From Elusimicrobiota bacterium (lineage in GTDB: Bacteria; Elusimicrobiota; Elusimicrobia; Elusimicrobiales; UBA9959): DNA of 48,778 bases. Shown piece by piece: positions 24,450-33,145 of the stretch (position 1 is its first letter; each line of letters opens with the position of its first letter). The notes under the pieces were generated by a model. It saw nothing but the letters and a program-made list of their open reading frames with translations, did no database searches and was not told the DNA's origin. Made by a program: the position numbers and the translations under genes. The stretch covers positions 1 to 48,778 of the forward strand of contig JAUSCK010000145.1 in assembly GCA_030651035.1 (NCBI GenBank), in the 5' to 3' direction.

Positions 24450-26603
24450 TCAGACCTCCAGCATCTTCTTCAGTTCCGAGCCTATTTTGCCGGTGTGGAA
24501 AGCGGAGCTTACCATAAAACCGGCGGAATGCTTCGCCTGGACCAGCAGCGCCTCGGCGGAAGTAACGGCGCAGGAAGCCAGGATGCACTCCAGGATCGCC
24601 TTTTTTCCGGCTTCCACGGCATTGTCTTCAGCGCCCTGGGCGGTGTCTTTAGGCAGTTTTTTCAGCGGGCTCGCGTTAACTTTACGCAGGGGCAATTTAT
24701 GGTCGGCGCCGGTCACCAGCTTCCAAACCGTCTTCAGGCAGGCGTCTACGGGGCCGGCATAGTCCACCAGCCAGCCTACCGCATCTTTCGCGCGCACCGG
24801 GCGGCCGGTCAACAGGAGCCTGAACAGCTCCGGCCACTTTTCCGGGGCGGTCTTGCGCAGCGGCCAGTGGCAGCCTTCCATGCCCGGAACGACGGGCAGG
24901 GTAACCTCCGGCATCCCCAGGCTGGCGTCTTCAACGCTTACCAGGTAGTGGCAGTGCAGCAGCAGCTCCAGGCACCCGCCGAAGCAGCGCTTGCCGCCGA
25001 TATAGCCCACGGAAACCTTGAAGTCGTCGTTCAGCCGGCGCGCGGTTTTGGACCAATCACGGGAGATACATAGCCCCTCTTTAACGTCCTTCAGCGCCGG
25101 GTAGAAATCCGCCGTATCAGCCCCAACCATCTGCGTAGAGAGGTGGAAATCGCCGGAGATTATAACTTTTTCTATCTTTTCTTTTTTCAGCCAGTCTATG
25201 GCCCGGTTCAGCTCCGCGTCCACGTCGCCGTTATAGCTCTCGCGGCTGATGGTTATCACGCCGGCGCTGCCGTCATGCTCGGCGTTCACGTACAGCTGCT
25301 GCCACTCGGGCGTCCCTATTTTTTCGAACGTCTCGGGATACCAGCATTTCTTTGCTTCGGGATGCAGTTTGTGATACTTGTTCACCAGCTTCGTCGCGGC
25401 GTCGCAGCCCTCGGTGCGTATCACCGAGAGAATGCCGCGCCTGAACTGGGCGCACAGCTCGCCTATGGCGTTGATATGCGTAAGGTGCGAGCGCTTTTCG
25501 TGCAGCAGCAGGCTGGTCATCTGGAACAGCGGGCCCAGGGTGCGGACCTTGAAATCCTCTTCCTCTTCCGGCCCCATTGACCAGTTCACCAGCGGGCGGA
25601 AGTGGTTAAGCGGATAATATTCGGAGCCCGTTTCCTTGCGGTCGTCCAGGTCCGCGTTCGGCCTGAACAGCTCGCCGTACTGCTCGCCGAGGTGGTGCAG
25701 GCAGGACCAGGTAAGGAAGTTCGCCCCTTTGGCGCCTATCGCGTCGTGCGCCCTGAACGGGTTCGCCCCCAGGAGCTTGCGGAAATATTTATCTATCTTC
25801 CAGTACGGCATGTTGGAAGCCTGGTGGTACCTGAGCGCCGCCAGGGTGGCGCCGCAGAACAGCACGTCCAGCACGAAGGACCAGTTGTCGCTTACGGGCA
25901 CGGGGACCATTCCCAGCGCCCACAGGAGCTTGGTGCCGGCGGTGGGTTTGGGCTCCACTATTTCCCAGATCTTGCTTATCTCGTGGGGGAAAGCCGGATG
26001 CGCTATCCCTACCCCCAGCTCGGAACTAGGGAAGCCGGAAGTGACGGAGCGGATGTCCAGACCGGGGAAAGCGCTCCGGAAAATTTTATAATGCTCTTTT
26101 TTTACGTCCAGGATCTCCGGTATGGCTTCCAGGAGAAACCTGGGTTTAAGCCCTTTGAGCTGCGGCGGCAGACTGTGGCCGTTATAGCTCATGCGGATTA
26201 TACTCTCCATTATTCTGCCGGCCCCTTCCCGCCCGAAGGTTTTCGCCAGCCCCGGGTAATGTTTGCCCAGCCCGTCGGGCGCGCCGGGAAAGTCGAGGGC
26301 CACTATAGGTACGCCGAACGGCTGAAGCCTGGAGGCCAGCTGCATCGCTTTGCCGGAGCCCACTATGCCGTTGGCGCCGGAAATGACCAGCGCCCCCCTG
26401 TCCCCGGCTTTCCCGAAAACCTGGTCCACCAGCTCGCCGGCGCCGGCGGGAAGCCGCCCGTTCTTGAAAATTTCAAGCACCGTGCCCAGGCCCAGCGTTT
26501 CCAGGGTGGGCTGTCTCATTGCCGAGATCGTCATAGTCTTTTCCTTGGGAGCGCCGAAAGCGCCCTTTGCCGCGGTGGTCGAAGCGGATGAATTTTTAGC
26601 CAT
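24450..26603 (-). CDS. fused 3-hydroxyacyl-CoA dehydrogenase / enoyl-CoA hydratase (inverted order)
   Basis: 717 residues; start with GGAGG. N-terminal half is a 3-hydroxyacyl-CoA dehydrogenase: Rossmann glycines G76-x2-G79-x2-G82 (SGANGIVGSG), EAIPEILDVK, and a His202...Glu214 pair at the same 12-residue spacing as the catalytic His-Glu of the family. The C-terminal half (about 430-640) is a crotonase: GGCLELLLHC and MPEVTLPVVPG keep both catalytic glutamates. The order is the reverse of FadB and like FadN. Likely substrates are 3-hydroxypimelyl-CoA and crotonyl-/3-hydroxybutyryl-CoA, given neighbours. The N-terminal 60 residues and the middle (about 250-430) are divergent from standard enzymes. 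Confidence 0.85.
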   Translation of the reverse strand: MAKNSSASTTAAKGAFGAPKEKTMTISAMRQPTLETLGLGTVLEIFKNGRLPAGAGELVDQVFGKAGDRGALVISGANGIVGSGKAMQLASRLQPFGVPIVALDFPGAPDGLGKHYPGLAKTFGREGAGRIMESIIRMSYNGHSLPPQLKGLKPRFLLEAIPEILDVKKEHYKIFRSAFPGLDIRSVTSGFPSSELGVGIAHPAFPHEISKIWEIVEPKPTAGTKLLWALGMVPVPVSDNWSFVLDVLFCGATLAALRYHQASNMPYWKIDKYFRKLLGANPFRAHDAIGAKGANFLTWSCLHHLGEQYGELFRPNADLDDRKETGSEYYPLNHFRPLVNWSMGPEEEEDFKVRTLGPLFQMTSLLLHEKRSHLTHINAIGELCAQFRRGILSVIRTEGCDAATKLVNKYHKLHPEAKKCWYPETFEKIGTPEWQQLYVNAEHDGSAGVITISRESYNGDVDAELNRAIDWLKKEKIEKVIISGDFHLSTQMVGADTADFYPALKDVKEGLCISRDWSKTARRLNDDFKVSVGYIGGKRCFGGCLELLLHCHYLVSVEDASLGMPEVTLPVVPGMEGCHWPLRKTAPEKWPELFRLLLTGRPVRAKDAVGWLVDYAGPVDACLKTVWKLVTGADHKLPLRKVNASPLKKLPKDTAQGAEDNAVEAGKKAILECILASCAVTSAEALLVQAKHSAGFMVSSAFHTGKIGSELKKMLEV

Positions 26604-26636
26604 AACATTCCTCCAATAAAAAAGCAGCCTATGCCG

Positions 26637-27833
26637 TTATCCTACCCTGAACAGGGCGGCGATGCCGACGTCGCCGGCGGCGCAGCCCATCAGCAATACG
26701 TAGCCGCCGCCCAGGTCCGTGGCCTCTTCCAGGCCTTCTATCAGCAGGCGGGTGAGCGTCGGGCCCTGCGGGTGCCCCCAGACCAGCGAGCAGCCGGTCC
26801 TGTTCATCTCGCGCCAGTTGTATTTGAACTCTTTGGCGAAGACGGCGTCGTTTATGGCGAACGGGTTGTGGGATTTGACCACAGCGATATCCTTCATCGC
26901 CACGCCCGTCCTGCGCAGCAGGTCCTTCACGGCCAGCGCCGGGGCCTCGGGCATCAGGCTGGGGCTGGTCCTTACCTCGGCCTTGGCCACGAATTGTATG
27001 TCTATCTCGGGCTTGCGGCTGAGCTCCCGGGCTTTCTCGCGGGTGGTGACCAGCATACATGCCATCCCGTCCGACGGGTGGGTCTGGGTTCCGCTGGTTA
27101 TGCAGGTGTCCAGCTCCCGCATCGCCCTGAGCCCGCGCAAAGTGTGGCGGGCCACGCCGGTGTCCGCGTCAATCACGCCCCGTACGCGGCCCTGCACGTC
27201 CAAAACCTCGAACGGCACCAGGACCTTCGCCAAGAAGCCCGACGCCTGGGCCTTGAAGTACTGCTCGTGGCGGCAGAGCGACAGCTCATCCACTTCTTTG
27301 CGGTCCAGCTTATATTTTCTGGCCGCATTGCCGGCGCAACAGATCATGGACCTGCCGGTGGACGGGTCGAAGCCGAAATTGTCCCAGACATCGCTCAGCG
27401 CCTCGGTCCGGCGGTGGGCCCGCCGCTCGGGGAAAATGCCGACCGGAGAATCGCTGGTCCGGTCGAAGGTAAGCACGCCGGCTACGTCGCTGGACCCGCC
27501 GTCCACTTCGGCGGCGGCCACTAGCACGGCCTTCAGGCCGGTGGCGCAGGCCTGCTCCACGTGGCAGCCGGCCACTCTGCGGCCCAGGCAGCTGGCGAGC
27601 ATCGGCGAGTTCCAGAACTTCCAGTGCCAGGGAATGGTGGAGCCGGTGATAAGGTGATCAAGCTCGCTCTTCGGGACCTTTCTCAGGCCCAGCACCTTAT
27701 TCATCGCCTCGGCGGCGAACTGGCCGATATTGACTTCGGCCAGCGGCGAAGCCTGCCAGGCGGGGAAATAGCTGCTCCCCCAGGTCCCATAAGGTATCCT
27801 GGCTCTCGGAAACATATTTTTCTGGATTCCCAT
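26637..27833 (-). CDS. divergent thiolase, possible 3-oxopimelyl-CoA thiolase
   Basis: 398 residues; start with AAGGAG. Thiolase fold with nucleophile Cys96 (VEQACATGL), NPFAINDAVFA in place of NEAFA (Asn kept), His354 (VWGHPQGPT) and Cys384 (LLMGCAAGDVG). The sequence departs strongly from the FadA/AtoB type at 23207-24412. It is directly upstream of, and probably paired with, the dehydrogenase-hydratase fusion, so the two may form a trifunctional-like complex that handles the dicarboxylic 3-oxopimelyl-CoA. That specificity is inference from position; catalytic residues are seen. Confidence 0.8.
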   Translation of the reverse strand: MGIQKNMFPRARIPYGTWGSSYFPAWQASPLAEVNIGQFAAEAMNKVLGLRKVPKSELDHLITGSTIPWHWKFWNSPMLASCLGRRVAGCHVEQACATGLKAVLVAAAEVDGGSSDVAGVLTFDRTSDSPVGIFPERRAHRRTEALSDVWDNFGFDPSTGRSMICCAGNAARKYKLDRKEVDELSLCRHEQYFKAQASGFLAKVLVPFEVLDVQGRVRGVIDADTGVARHTLRGLRAMRELDTCITSGTQTHPSDGMACMLVTTREKARELSRKPEIDIQFVAKAEVRTSPSLMPEAPALAVKDLLRRTGVAMKDIAVVKSHNPFAINDAVFAKEFKYNWREMNRTGCSLVWGHPQGPTLTRLLIEGLEEATDLGGGYVLLMGCAAGDVGIAALFRVG

Positions 27834-27842
27834 GGTAACTCC

Positions 27843-30614
27843 TTATTTCTTGAGCGCTTTTAATCCGTTGAGGACTTTTTCGGCGGTTATGGGCAGCTCC
27901 GTGATTCTTACGCCGGTGGCGTCGTAGATAGCGTTCGCGAGCGCGCCTATAACGGGCAGGGCCGCGCCTTCGCCCACTTCTTTGGCCCCGAAGGGGCCGC
28001 GGGGCTCGTAGCTCTCCACAAAACCGGAATGAATGCGCGGGGTTTCCATGGAAGTGGGGATAAGATAGTCATTTAGGGTCGCATTCGCCACATCCCCCTC
28101 TTTGGTAAACTGGACGTTTTCAGTCAAAGTCTCGCCGATGCTCATCACCACGGCGCCGTGCACCTGGCCGTGGAAAGCGGAGGGGTTCAGCACCTTCCCG
28201 GAATCGTGATAATCGGTGCAGTCGGTGACCTTCGTTTTGCCGGTTTCGAGGTCAACTTCCACCTCGACTATCGTAGTTCCGAAGCTGTAGGCCGGGGAGG
28301 TTCCCACGGCGGCGCCTTTATGTTTGCCGCCAAGCTTTGGCGGCTGGTAGCAGCCCGTGCCCACCAGCGGCCCGCCCTGGGAGAAAGCCAGCCTCGCGGC
28401 CTCGTCCCACGGCATGCCTACGGCGGGCTCGTTCTTCACGAACACCCGCCCCCCCTTCGCCGTCAGGCTCTCGGGGTCCACGCCCAGCTTGGCGCCGGTG
28501 AAAGCAAAGAGCTTGCTTTTCACGTTCGCGGCCGCCATCTTCACGGCATTGCCCGCCATCAGCGTGACCCGGCTTGAGTAAGTGCCCAGGTCCAGGGGGG
28601 CGATGTCGCTGTCGCAGTCGCTCATTAAAATACTGTCGTAGGGGACGCCCAGCTCTTCCGCGGCTACCTGGCACAGCACCGTATCCGAGCCCTGCCCGAT
28701 GTCGGACGCGGCGATAAATAACGTCGAGGCCGTCCCGTCCTCCAGCACGCGGATCATAGCGTTCGAATGGGGAAAATCGCTGCGGTAGATGGGATAGCCG
28801 GCGCCGGAGACGAAGCCGCCGCAGCCCACGCCTATGCCTTTGCCGCGCGGCAGCTTGCCTTTTTTCTCCCGCCAGCCGGAAGCTTCGCGGGCCTGTTCCA
28901 GGGTGGCCTTGAACTCGCACGAGATCACTTCCAGTTCGTTCGCGGTAAGGCTGTTCGGGGTCATCGCGTTCTTCAGCCTGATCTCTATATCGTCCAGGCC
29001 CAGCTTCTCGGCGATAATGGAGAGCATGCTCTCGAAAGCGAACCTGGGGTGGGGGCAGCCATGCCCCCTGAAGGCCCCGCAGGCCGGCAGGTTGGTGTAA
29101 ACCCTGTGGCCCTTGAATTTGTAGTTGGGCAGCTTATAAAGGGTGGGCACCATGGCGCCCGAATAATACGTGGCTACTATGCCGAAGCTGGTATAAGCCC
29201 CGCCGTCGAGGTACGCGGTCTGGTCCACCGCCGTTATGGTCCCGTCTTTCTTCACGCCTATCTTAAGGTCGATGTACTGCATGTGGCGGCCGCGGCCGTG
29301 GTGCAGCATCTCTTTGCGGTCGTACTTCATCATCACCGGGCGGCCGGTCTTTTTCGCCAGGTATACGGAGCAGAAATCCAGCGGCGTGGTTTCGGCCTTC
29401 ACGCCGAAGCCTCCGCCCACCGCGGGCCGTATGACCCGTATCCGGCCCATGGGGATCTCGAGCACCCGGGCCAGCATGTGCTGCACATAATGCGGGACCT
29501 GCGTGGAGGTCCAGATAGTCAGCCGGCCGTTGGCCTCCCACCGGGCCAGCGTGGCGTGCGGCTCCATCGGGGACTGGTAGGTCCGGTTGCCCTTGTACCG
29601 CTGCTCCAGCACCAGGTCCGCCTCGGCGAAACCCTTCTCCATATCGCCGAAGGTGTAATTCACGTCCACGTTCACATTGGTGGGGTACTTCTCGTGGAGG
29701 ACGGGCGCCCCTGCTTTCATAGCGTCGTCTATGGTAAAAACCTCGGGGAGGGATTCAAATTCCACTTTGATCAGGGCCACGGCTTTGGCGGCGGTAGCCT
29801 CGTCGACGGCGGCCACGGCGGCTATCTCGTCTCCGACATAGCGCACCCTGTCTTTGGCCAGGACGTGCTCGTCGTAGCGGGCCGGGCTCACCCCGTAAAG
29901 TATTTCCGAGACGTCCTTCCAGGTGATCACGGCTTTCACTCCGGGCAGCTTCTCGGCCGCGCTCGTATCTATGGATTTTACCTTCGCGTGCGCCACGGGG
30001 CTGGTCAGAATTTTGCCGTGCAGCATCCCCGGCAGGCTCATGTCGCCCGTATACCTGGCGCGGCCCGTCACTTTGTCGGGCGCGTCCTTGCGGTGCAGGC
30101 TCCGGCCCACGCTTTCGGTTTTTTCACCGGCCACGTCATTTAGCTTATCTCCGGAAAAATCTTTCCAGCCTTTTATGGCCTCGATGATCTTCACGTAGCC
30201 CGTACAACGGCAGAGATTGCCGCCGAAAGCACGCTTTATTTCTTCCTCGGAGGGGTTCGGGTTCTTGTCTATCAGGGCCTTCGCGCTCATCAGCATGCCC
30301 GGGGTGCAATACCCGCACTGGACCGCGCCGTTGTGGATGAAGGAAGCCTGGAGGGGATGGAGTTTCCCTTCTTTAGCAAGCCCCTCGATGGTGGTTATCT
30401 TTTTGCCGTCCGCCGAGACAGCCAGCACGATGCAGGAGTTCCTGGGCTCGCCGTCTATGAGCACCGTGCAGGCCCCGCAGACGCCGGATTCGCAGCCCTT
30501 CTTTGTGCCCGTGAGCCCGAGCCCGATGCGGAGCAGGTCCTGGAGCGTCTCGTTCGGCCTGACCGCCAGCGTGTGGTCGTCGCCGTTTACATTGAGAGTT
30601 ATCTTTTTGAGCAT
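27843..30614 (-). CDS. 4-hydroxybenzoyl-CoA reductase-like molybdoenzyme, [2Fe-2S] and Mo subunits fused
   Basis: 923 residues, xanthine oxidase family. Residues 1-160 are the two-cluster ferredoxin part: Cys41, 46, 49, 61 (plant type) and Cys100, 103, 135, 137. From about 168 follows the molybdopterin-binding chain: SPMEPHATLARW, TSTQVPHYVQHMLARVLEIP, VGGGFGVKAE, DIGQGSDT, TYSSRVTLMAGNA and the active-site Glu in KEVGEGAALP. Several of these (TQVP...MLA, GTYSSRVT-x-M-x-GNA) are as in HcrA. In Thauera HcrC (about 160 residues) and HcrA (about 770) are separate chains; here they are one. It would remove the para-hydroxyl to give benzoyl-CoA. Alternative: another aryl/aldehyde hydroxylase of the family with MOP-like domain order. 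Confidence 0.75.
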   Translation of the reverse strand: MLKKITLNVNGDDHTLAVRPNETLQDLLRIGLGLTGTKKGCESGVCGACTVLIDGEPRNSCIVLAVSADGKKITTIEGLAKEGKLHPLQASFIHNGAVQCGYCTPGMLMSAKALIDKNPNPSEEEIKRAFGGNLCRCTGYVKIIEAIKGWKDFSGDKLNDVAGEKTESVGRSLHRKDAPDKVTGRARYTGDMSLPGMLHGKILTSPVAHAKVKSIDTSAAEKLPGVKAVITWKDVSEILYGVSPARYDEHVLAKDRVRYVGDEIAAVAAVDEATAAKAVALIKVEFESLPEVFTIDDAMKAGAPVLHEKYPTNVNVDVNYTFGDMEKGFAEADLVLEQRYKGNRTYQSPMEPHATLARWEANGRLTIWTSTQVPHYVQHMLARVLEIPMGRIRVIRPAVGGGFGVKAETTPLDFCSVYLAKKTGRPVMMKYDRKEMLHHGRGRHMQYIDLKIGVKKDGTITAVDQTAYLDGGAYTSFGIVATYYSGAMVPTLYKLPNYKFKGHRVYTNLPACGAFRGHGCPHPRFAFESMLSIIAEKLGLDDIEIRLKNAMTPNSLTANELEVISCEFKATLEQAREASGWREKKGKLPRGKGIGVGCGGFVSGAGYPIYRSDFPHSNAMIRVLEDGTASTLFIAASDIGQGSDTVLCQVAAEELGVPYDSILMSDCDSDIAPLDLGTYSSRVTLMAGNAVKMAAANVKSKLFAFTGAKLGVDPESLTAKGGRVFVKNEPAVGMPWDEAARLAFSQGGPLVGTGCYQPPKLGGKHKGAAVGTSPAYSFGTTIVEVEVDLETGKTKVTDCTDYHDSGKVLNPSAFHGQVHGAVVMSIGETLTENVQFTKEGDVANATLNDYLIPTSMETPRIHSGFVESYEPRGPFGAKEVGEGAALPVIGALANAIYDATGVRITELPITAEKVLNGLKALKK

Positions 30615-31468
30615 GTGAGCGCCCTTCTGAGTACGCGGATAGTCAGCACCCGGCAGATATCTCGGCGGTACTGCTCCGAGCCGCGGATGTCGGAAATAGG
30701 TTTTACGCCCTGCGCGGCCAGCTCGCCCGCCCGGGCGAAATTCTGCTCCGTGGGCTCTTTGCCTGTGAGGAACTCTCCGGCGGCCGCCAGCAGCAGCGGC
30801 GTGGGCGCGCAGGCCCCGATGGCTACCAGCGCTTTTACGATCTTATTATCCTTCACGGTCAGCCTGGCCGCCGCGCCCGCTATGGCCAGCGCGGAAGCGT
30901 CCCGGGCCTGGAATTTGTCATAAGCGGTGCCCGTTCCCCGGGGAAATTCAGGTATTAAAATCCCGGTCAGGATCTCATCCTGGCGGAGCGCGGTCTTCCG
31001 CGGGCCGAGGAAAAAGTCCTTGAGGGCCAGCCGCCGCTCGCCGGCGCTGGAGGTTAGGACAAGTTCGGCTTCGGCGGTGAGCAGGGAAGGCGGGAGGTCG
31101 GCGGAGGGCACCGCGCTGCACAGGTTGCCGCCTGTGGTGGCCATGCCCCTTACCTGGTTGGCGGCCATGGAGGCCGCCGCTTCCGAAAGGCCGGGGAAAA
31201 TTTCGCGTACCAGGGCGGAACGGTCGAGAGTGTCGGGGCTGACGAGCGGGCCGATCCAGAGAGCGGCGCCCCTTTTCTCTATCTTCTTGAGCCCGTCCAG
31301 GGCGGCCAGGGAAATAAGACTGCCTGCATTTATCCGGTTGCGCTTCAGGTCTGGCAGAATGTCGGTGCCGCCGGCGAAAATTTTCGCGCCTGGGCCGCCG
31401 GAGCTAAGCAGGGCGCAGGCCTCGGCCAGGGAGACCGGAGTATGATATTCCAGTTCTTTTATATGCAT
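30599..31468 (-). CDS. FAD-binding subunit of the molybdoenzyme, lacking the HcrB [4Fe-4S] insert
   Basis: 289 residues, CoxM/HcrB family. FAD loops KIFAGGTDILPDLKR (about residues 30-45) and MATTGGNLCSAVPSADLPP are clear, and the C-terminal CO-dehydrogenase-flavoprotein domain follows. The 4-hydroxybenzoyl-CoA reductase HcrB of Thauera contains an inserted loop of about 40 residues with four cysteines for an extra [4Fe-4S] cluster; this protein is shorter and has no such group of cysteines. The start overlaps nothing upstream, and its 3' end overlaps the fused partner gene by 16 bp. So electron entry or exit may differ from the studied enzyme. Confidence 0.85.
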   Translation of the reverse strand: MHIKELEYHTPVSLAEACALLSSGGPGAKIFAGGTDILPDLKRNRINAGSLISLAALDGLKKIEKRGAALWIGPLVSPDTLDRSALVREIFPGLSEAAASMAANQVRGMATTGGNLCSAVPSADLPPSLLTAEAELVLTSSAGERRLALKDFFLGPRKTALRQDEILTGILIPEFPRGTGTAYDKFQARDASALAIAGAAARLTVKDNKIVKALVAIGACAPTPLLLAAAGEFLTGKEPTEQNFARAGELAAQGVKPISDIRGSEQYRRDICRVLTIRVLRRALTCSKR

Positions 31469-31535
31469 AAAGTTGAAGTTTAACGGTAACCGCGGCCGTG
31501 AGCTGGCGCTGTAATAGAGAGAGAAAAGCTGCGGC

Positions 31536-32351
31536 CTAAGCGGTTTTCGCGCTTACGGCTTCGGCCGCTTTCAACCTTTCCAGCGCGAAGAGCGCCGCGC
31601 CGAGCGCGCACACATATTCAGGCTCTTCGGGAACGTTTACCTGTATGCCCAGTTTAGCCTGGACGGTGGAGATCATGCCCTCCTGCCGGGCCACCCCGCC
31701 GATAAAGGTAAGGGAAGTCCCTATCCCGACGCGCCTTATCAGGGTAAGCGCCCGGTCGGCCAGCGAATCATGGATTCCGCGCACGATGTCCTCTATCTTA
31801 TAGCCGTCAGAAACATTGCTGATGATCTCCGACTCGGCGAGCACCGCGCAGACGCTGGAGATCTCCCGGGGGTCCGAGGAGGTAAGGGAGAGAGTACCCA
31901 TTTCGTCCACGGTGATCTCGAGGTATTTAGCGGCTTTCTCAAGGAAGCCGCCCGAGCCGGAAGCGCACTTCTCGTTGGTCTTGAATTCTTTGACCCTTCC
32001 CTTTTCCCCCACGCGGATGGCGCGCGAGCTCTGCGAGCCGATATCAAGGATGCAGGTCGTATCCGGGAACAGGAACCAGGCGCCGCGAGCCCCGCAGGTG
32101 ATCTCTGTGATCTGAATGTTGCGCGCAGGCACGGCGTAGCGGCCGAGGCCGGTGGTAGCTATATAGGAAATGTCCCGGCGGGTGAGCCCGAGCGGTTTAA
32201 GCACCTCGTCGAGCAACCCATCGGTCAGGCCCACGAAATCAGCCCGGGTTTTGGACCGCGCCTGCCCGAGAACGCTCCTGTCGGCCGCCAGGAGCACCAC
32301 TTTGGTGCTGCCCGCGCCCAGGTCTATGCCGGCGACAAGTCTATCTTTCAT
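31536..32351 (-). CDS. bzdQ: benzoyl-CoA reductase, Azoarcus type, ATPase subunit BzdQ
   Basis: 271 residues of the BadF/BadG/BcrA/BcrD ATPase family. Cys129 (NEKCASGSG) and Cys168 ([10 protein letters not shown]) are the two ligands that, together with those of the partner chain, hold a bridging [4Fe-4S] cluster. The phosphate-binding start [10 protein letters not shown] is intact; the second motif, usually DIGGQDTK, reads DIGSQSSR. It pairs with BzdP to couple ATP hydrolysis to electron transfer into BzdNO. Both ATPase chains being about 270 residues points to the Bzd type rather than Bcr/Bad, where one chain is about 440. Start overlaps bzdP by 4 bp. Confidence 0.88.
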   Translation of the reverse strand: MKDRLVAGIDLGAGSTKVVLLAADRSVLGQARSKTRADFVGLTDGLLDEVLKPLGLTRRDISYIATTGLGRYAVPARNIQITEITCGARGAWFLFPDTTCILDIGSQSSRAIRVGEKGRVKEFKTNEKCASGSGGFLEKAAKYLEITVDEMGTLSLTSSDPREISSVCAVLAESEIISNVSDGYKIEDIVRGIHDSLADRALTLIRRVGIGTSLTFIGGVARQEGMISTVQAKLGIQVNVPEEPEYVCALGAALFALERLKAAEAVSAKTA

Positions 32352-33145
32352 TTTTCAGCCCCTATCGCCGCGGCTTTCGCCACCGCGAAGATCGCGGCGC
32401 CGATAGCGCCGGCAAAATGCGCGTCTGGGCTTATGTTTATCTTCAGGCCCAGCCTCTCTTCCAAAGCCTGTACCATGCCGACATTGCGCGATACCCCGCC
32501 GGTGAACGTAACTTCGGGGTCAAGACCAACACGCGCGGCCAGCGACAGCGTGCGCATAGCTATAGCTTTATGGACGCCGGAAAGTATGTCCTCTATCTTC
32601 TTACCCAGCACCAGGTAAGAAAGGATGTCCGACTCCACGAAAACGGTGCAGACGGTGGTAAGCTTCACCGGCCGCGTGCCCTTCAGCGAAATGGGCCCTA
32701 TCTCGTCCAATTCAAGCCCCGCGGCTTCTGCCGCGGCGGCAAGGAAGCGCCCCGTGCCCGCCGCGCATTTATCGTTCATTGAAAAGTCTATGACGTCGCC
32801 CGTCGGCCCTATACGGATGGCCTTGGTGTCCTGGCCGCCCATGTCCAGCACGGTGCGGGTGGACGGGAAAAGGAAATGCGCGCCGCGCGCGTGGCACGAG
32901 ATCTCCGTGATCTGGGACTGCCCGAAGGTTACCTTGTAGCGCCCGTAACCGGTACCTACCACGTAAGCTATGTCCTGCGTGTGCAGCCCCGCCGCCTTGA
33001 CCGCGATGGGAAAAGCTTTCTCCGCCGCCTTTATCACGTTCGCGCCGGTGGGGATTATCGCCTGCCCCAGCACCTTGCGGTTCTCGTCCATGACTACGGC
33101 CTTGGTCTGGGTGGAGCCTACGTCTACGCCTGCGCCGTATATCAT
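32348..33145 (-). CDS. bzdP: benzoyl-CoA reductase, Azoarcus type, ATPase subunit BzdP
   Basis: 265 residues. All activator motifs are canonical: [43 protein letters not shown], and cluster ligands Cys127 (NDKCAAGTG) and Cys166 ([10 protein letters not shown]). It forms the ATPase module with BzdQ, receiving electrons from reduced ferredoxin and delivering them to the BzdNO module at the cost of ATP. It overlaps bzdO and bzdQ by 4 bp each (ATGA), consistent with strict stoichiometry. Confidence 0.9.
   Translation of the reverse strand: MIYGAGVDVGSTQTKAVVMDENRKVLGQAIIPTGANVIKAAEKAFPIAVKAAGLHTQDIAYVVGTGYGRYKVTFGQSQITEISCHARGAHFLFPSTRTVLDMGGQDTKAIRIGPTGDVIDFSMNDKCAAGTGRFLAAAAEAAGLELDEIGPISLKGTRPVKLTTVCTVFVESDILSYLVLGKKIEDILSGVHKAIAMRTLSLAARVGLDPEVTFTGGVSRNVGMVQALEERLGLKINISPDAHFAGAIGAAIFAVAKAAAIGAEK

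Noticed and set aside
28767-30143. Long plus-strand frame opposite the molybdoenzyme gene
   Set aside because: It is antisense to the conserved cofactor motifs, with His/Gly/Val-rich composition typical of a reverse frame.
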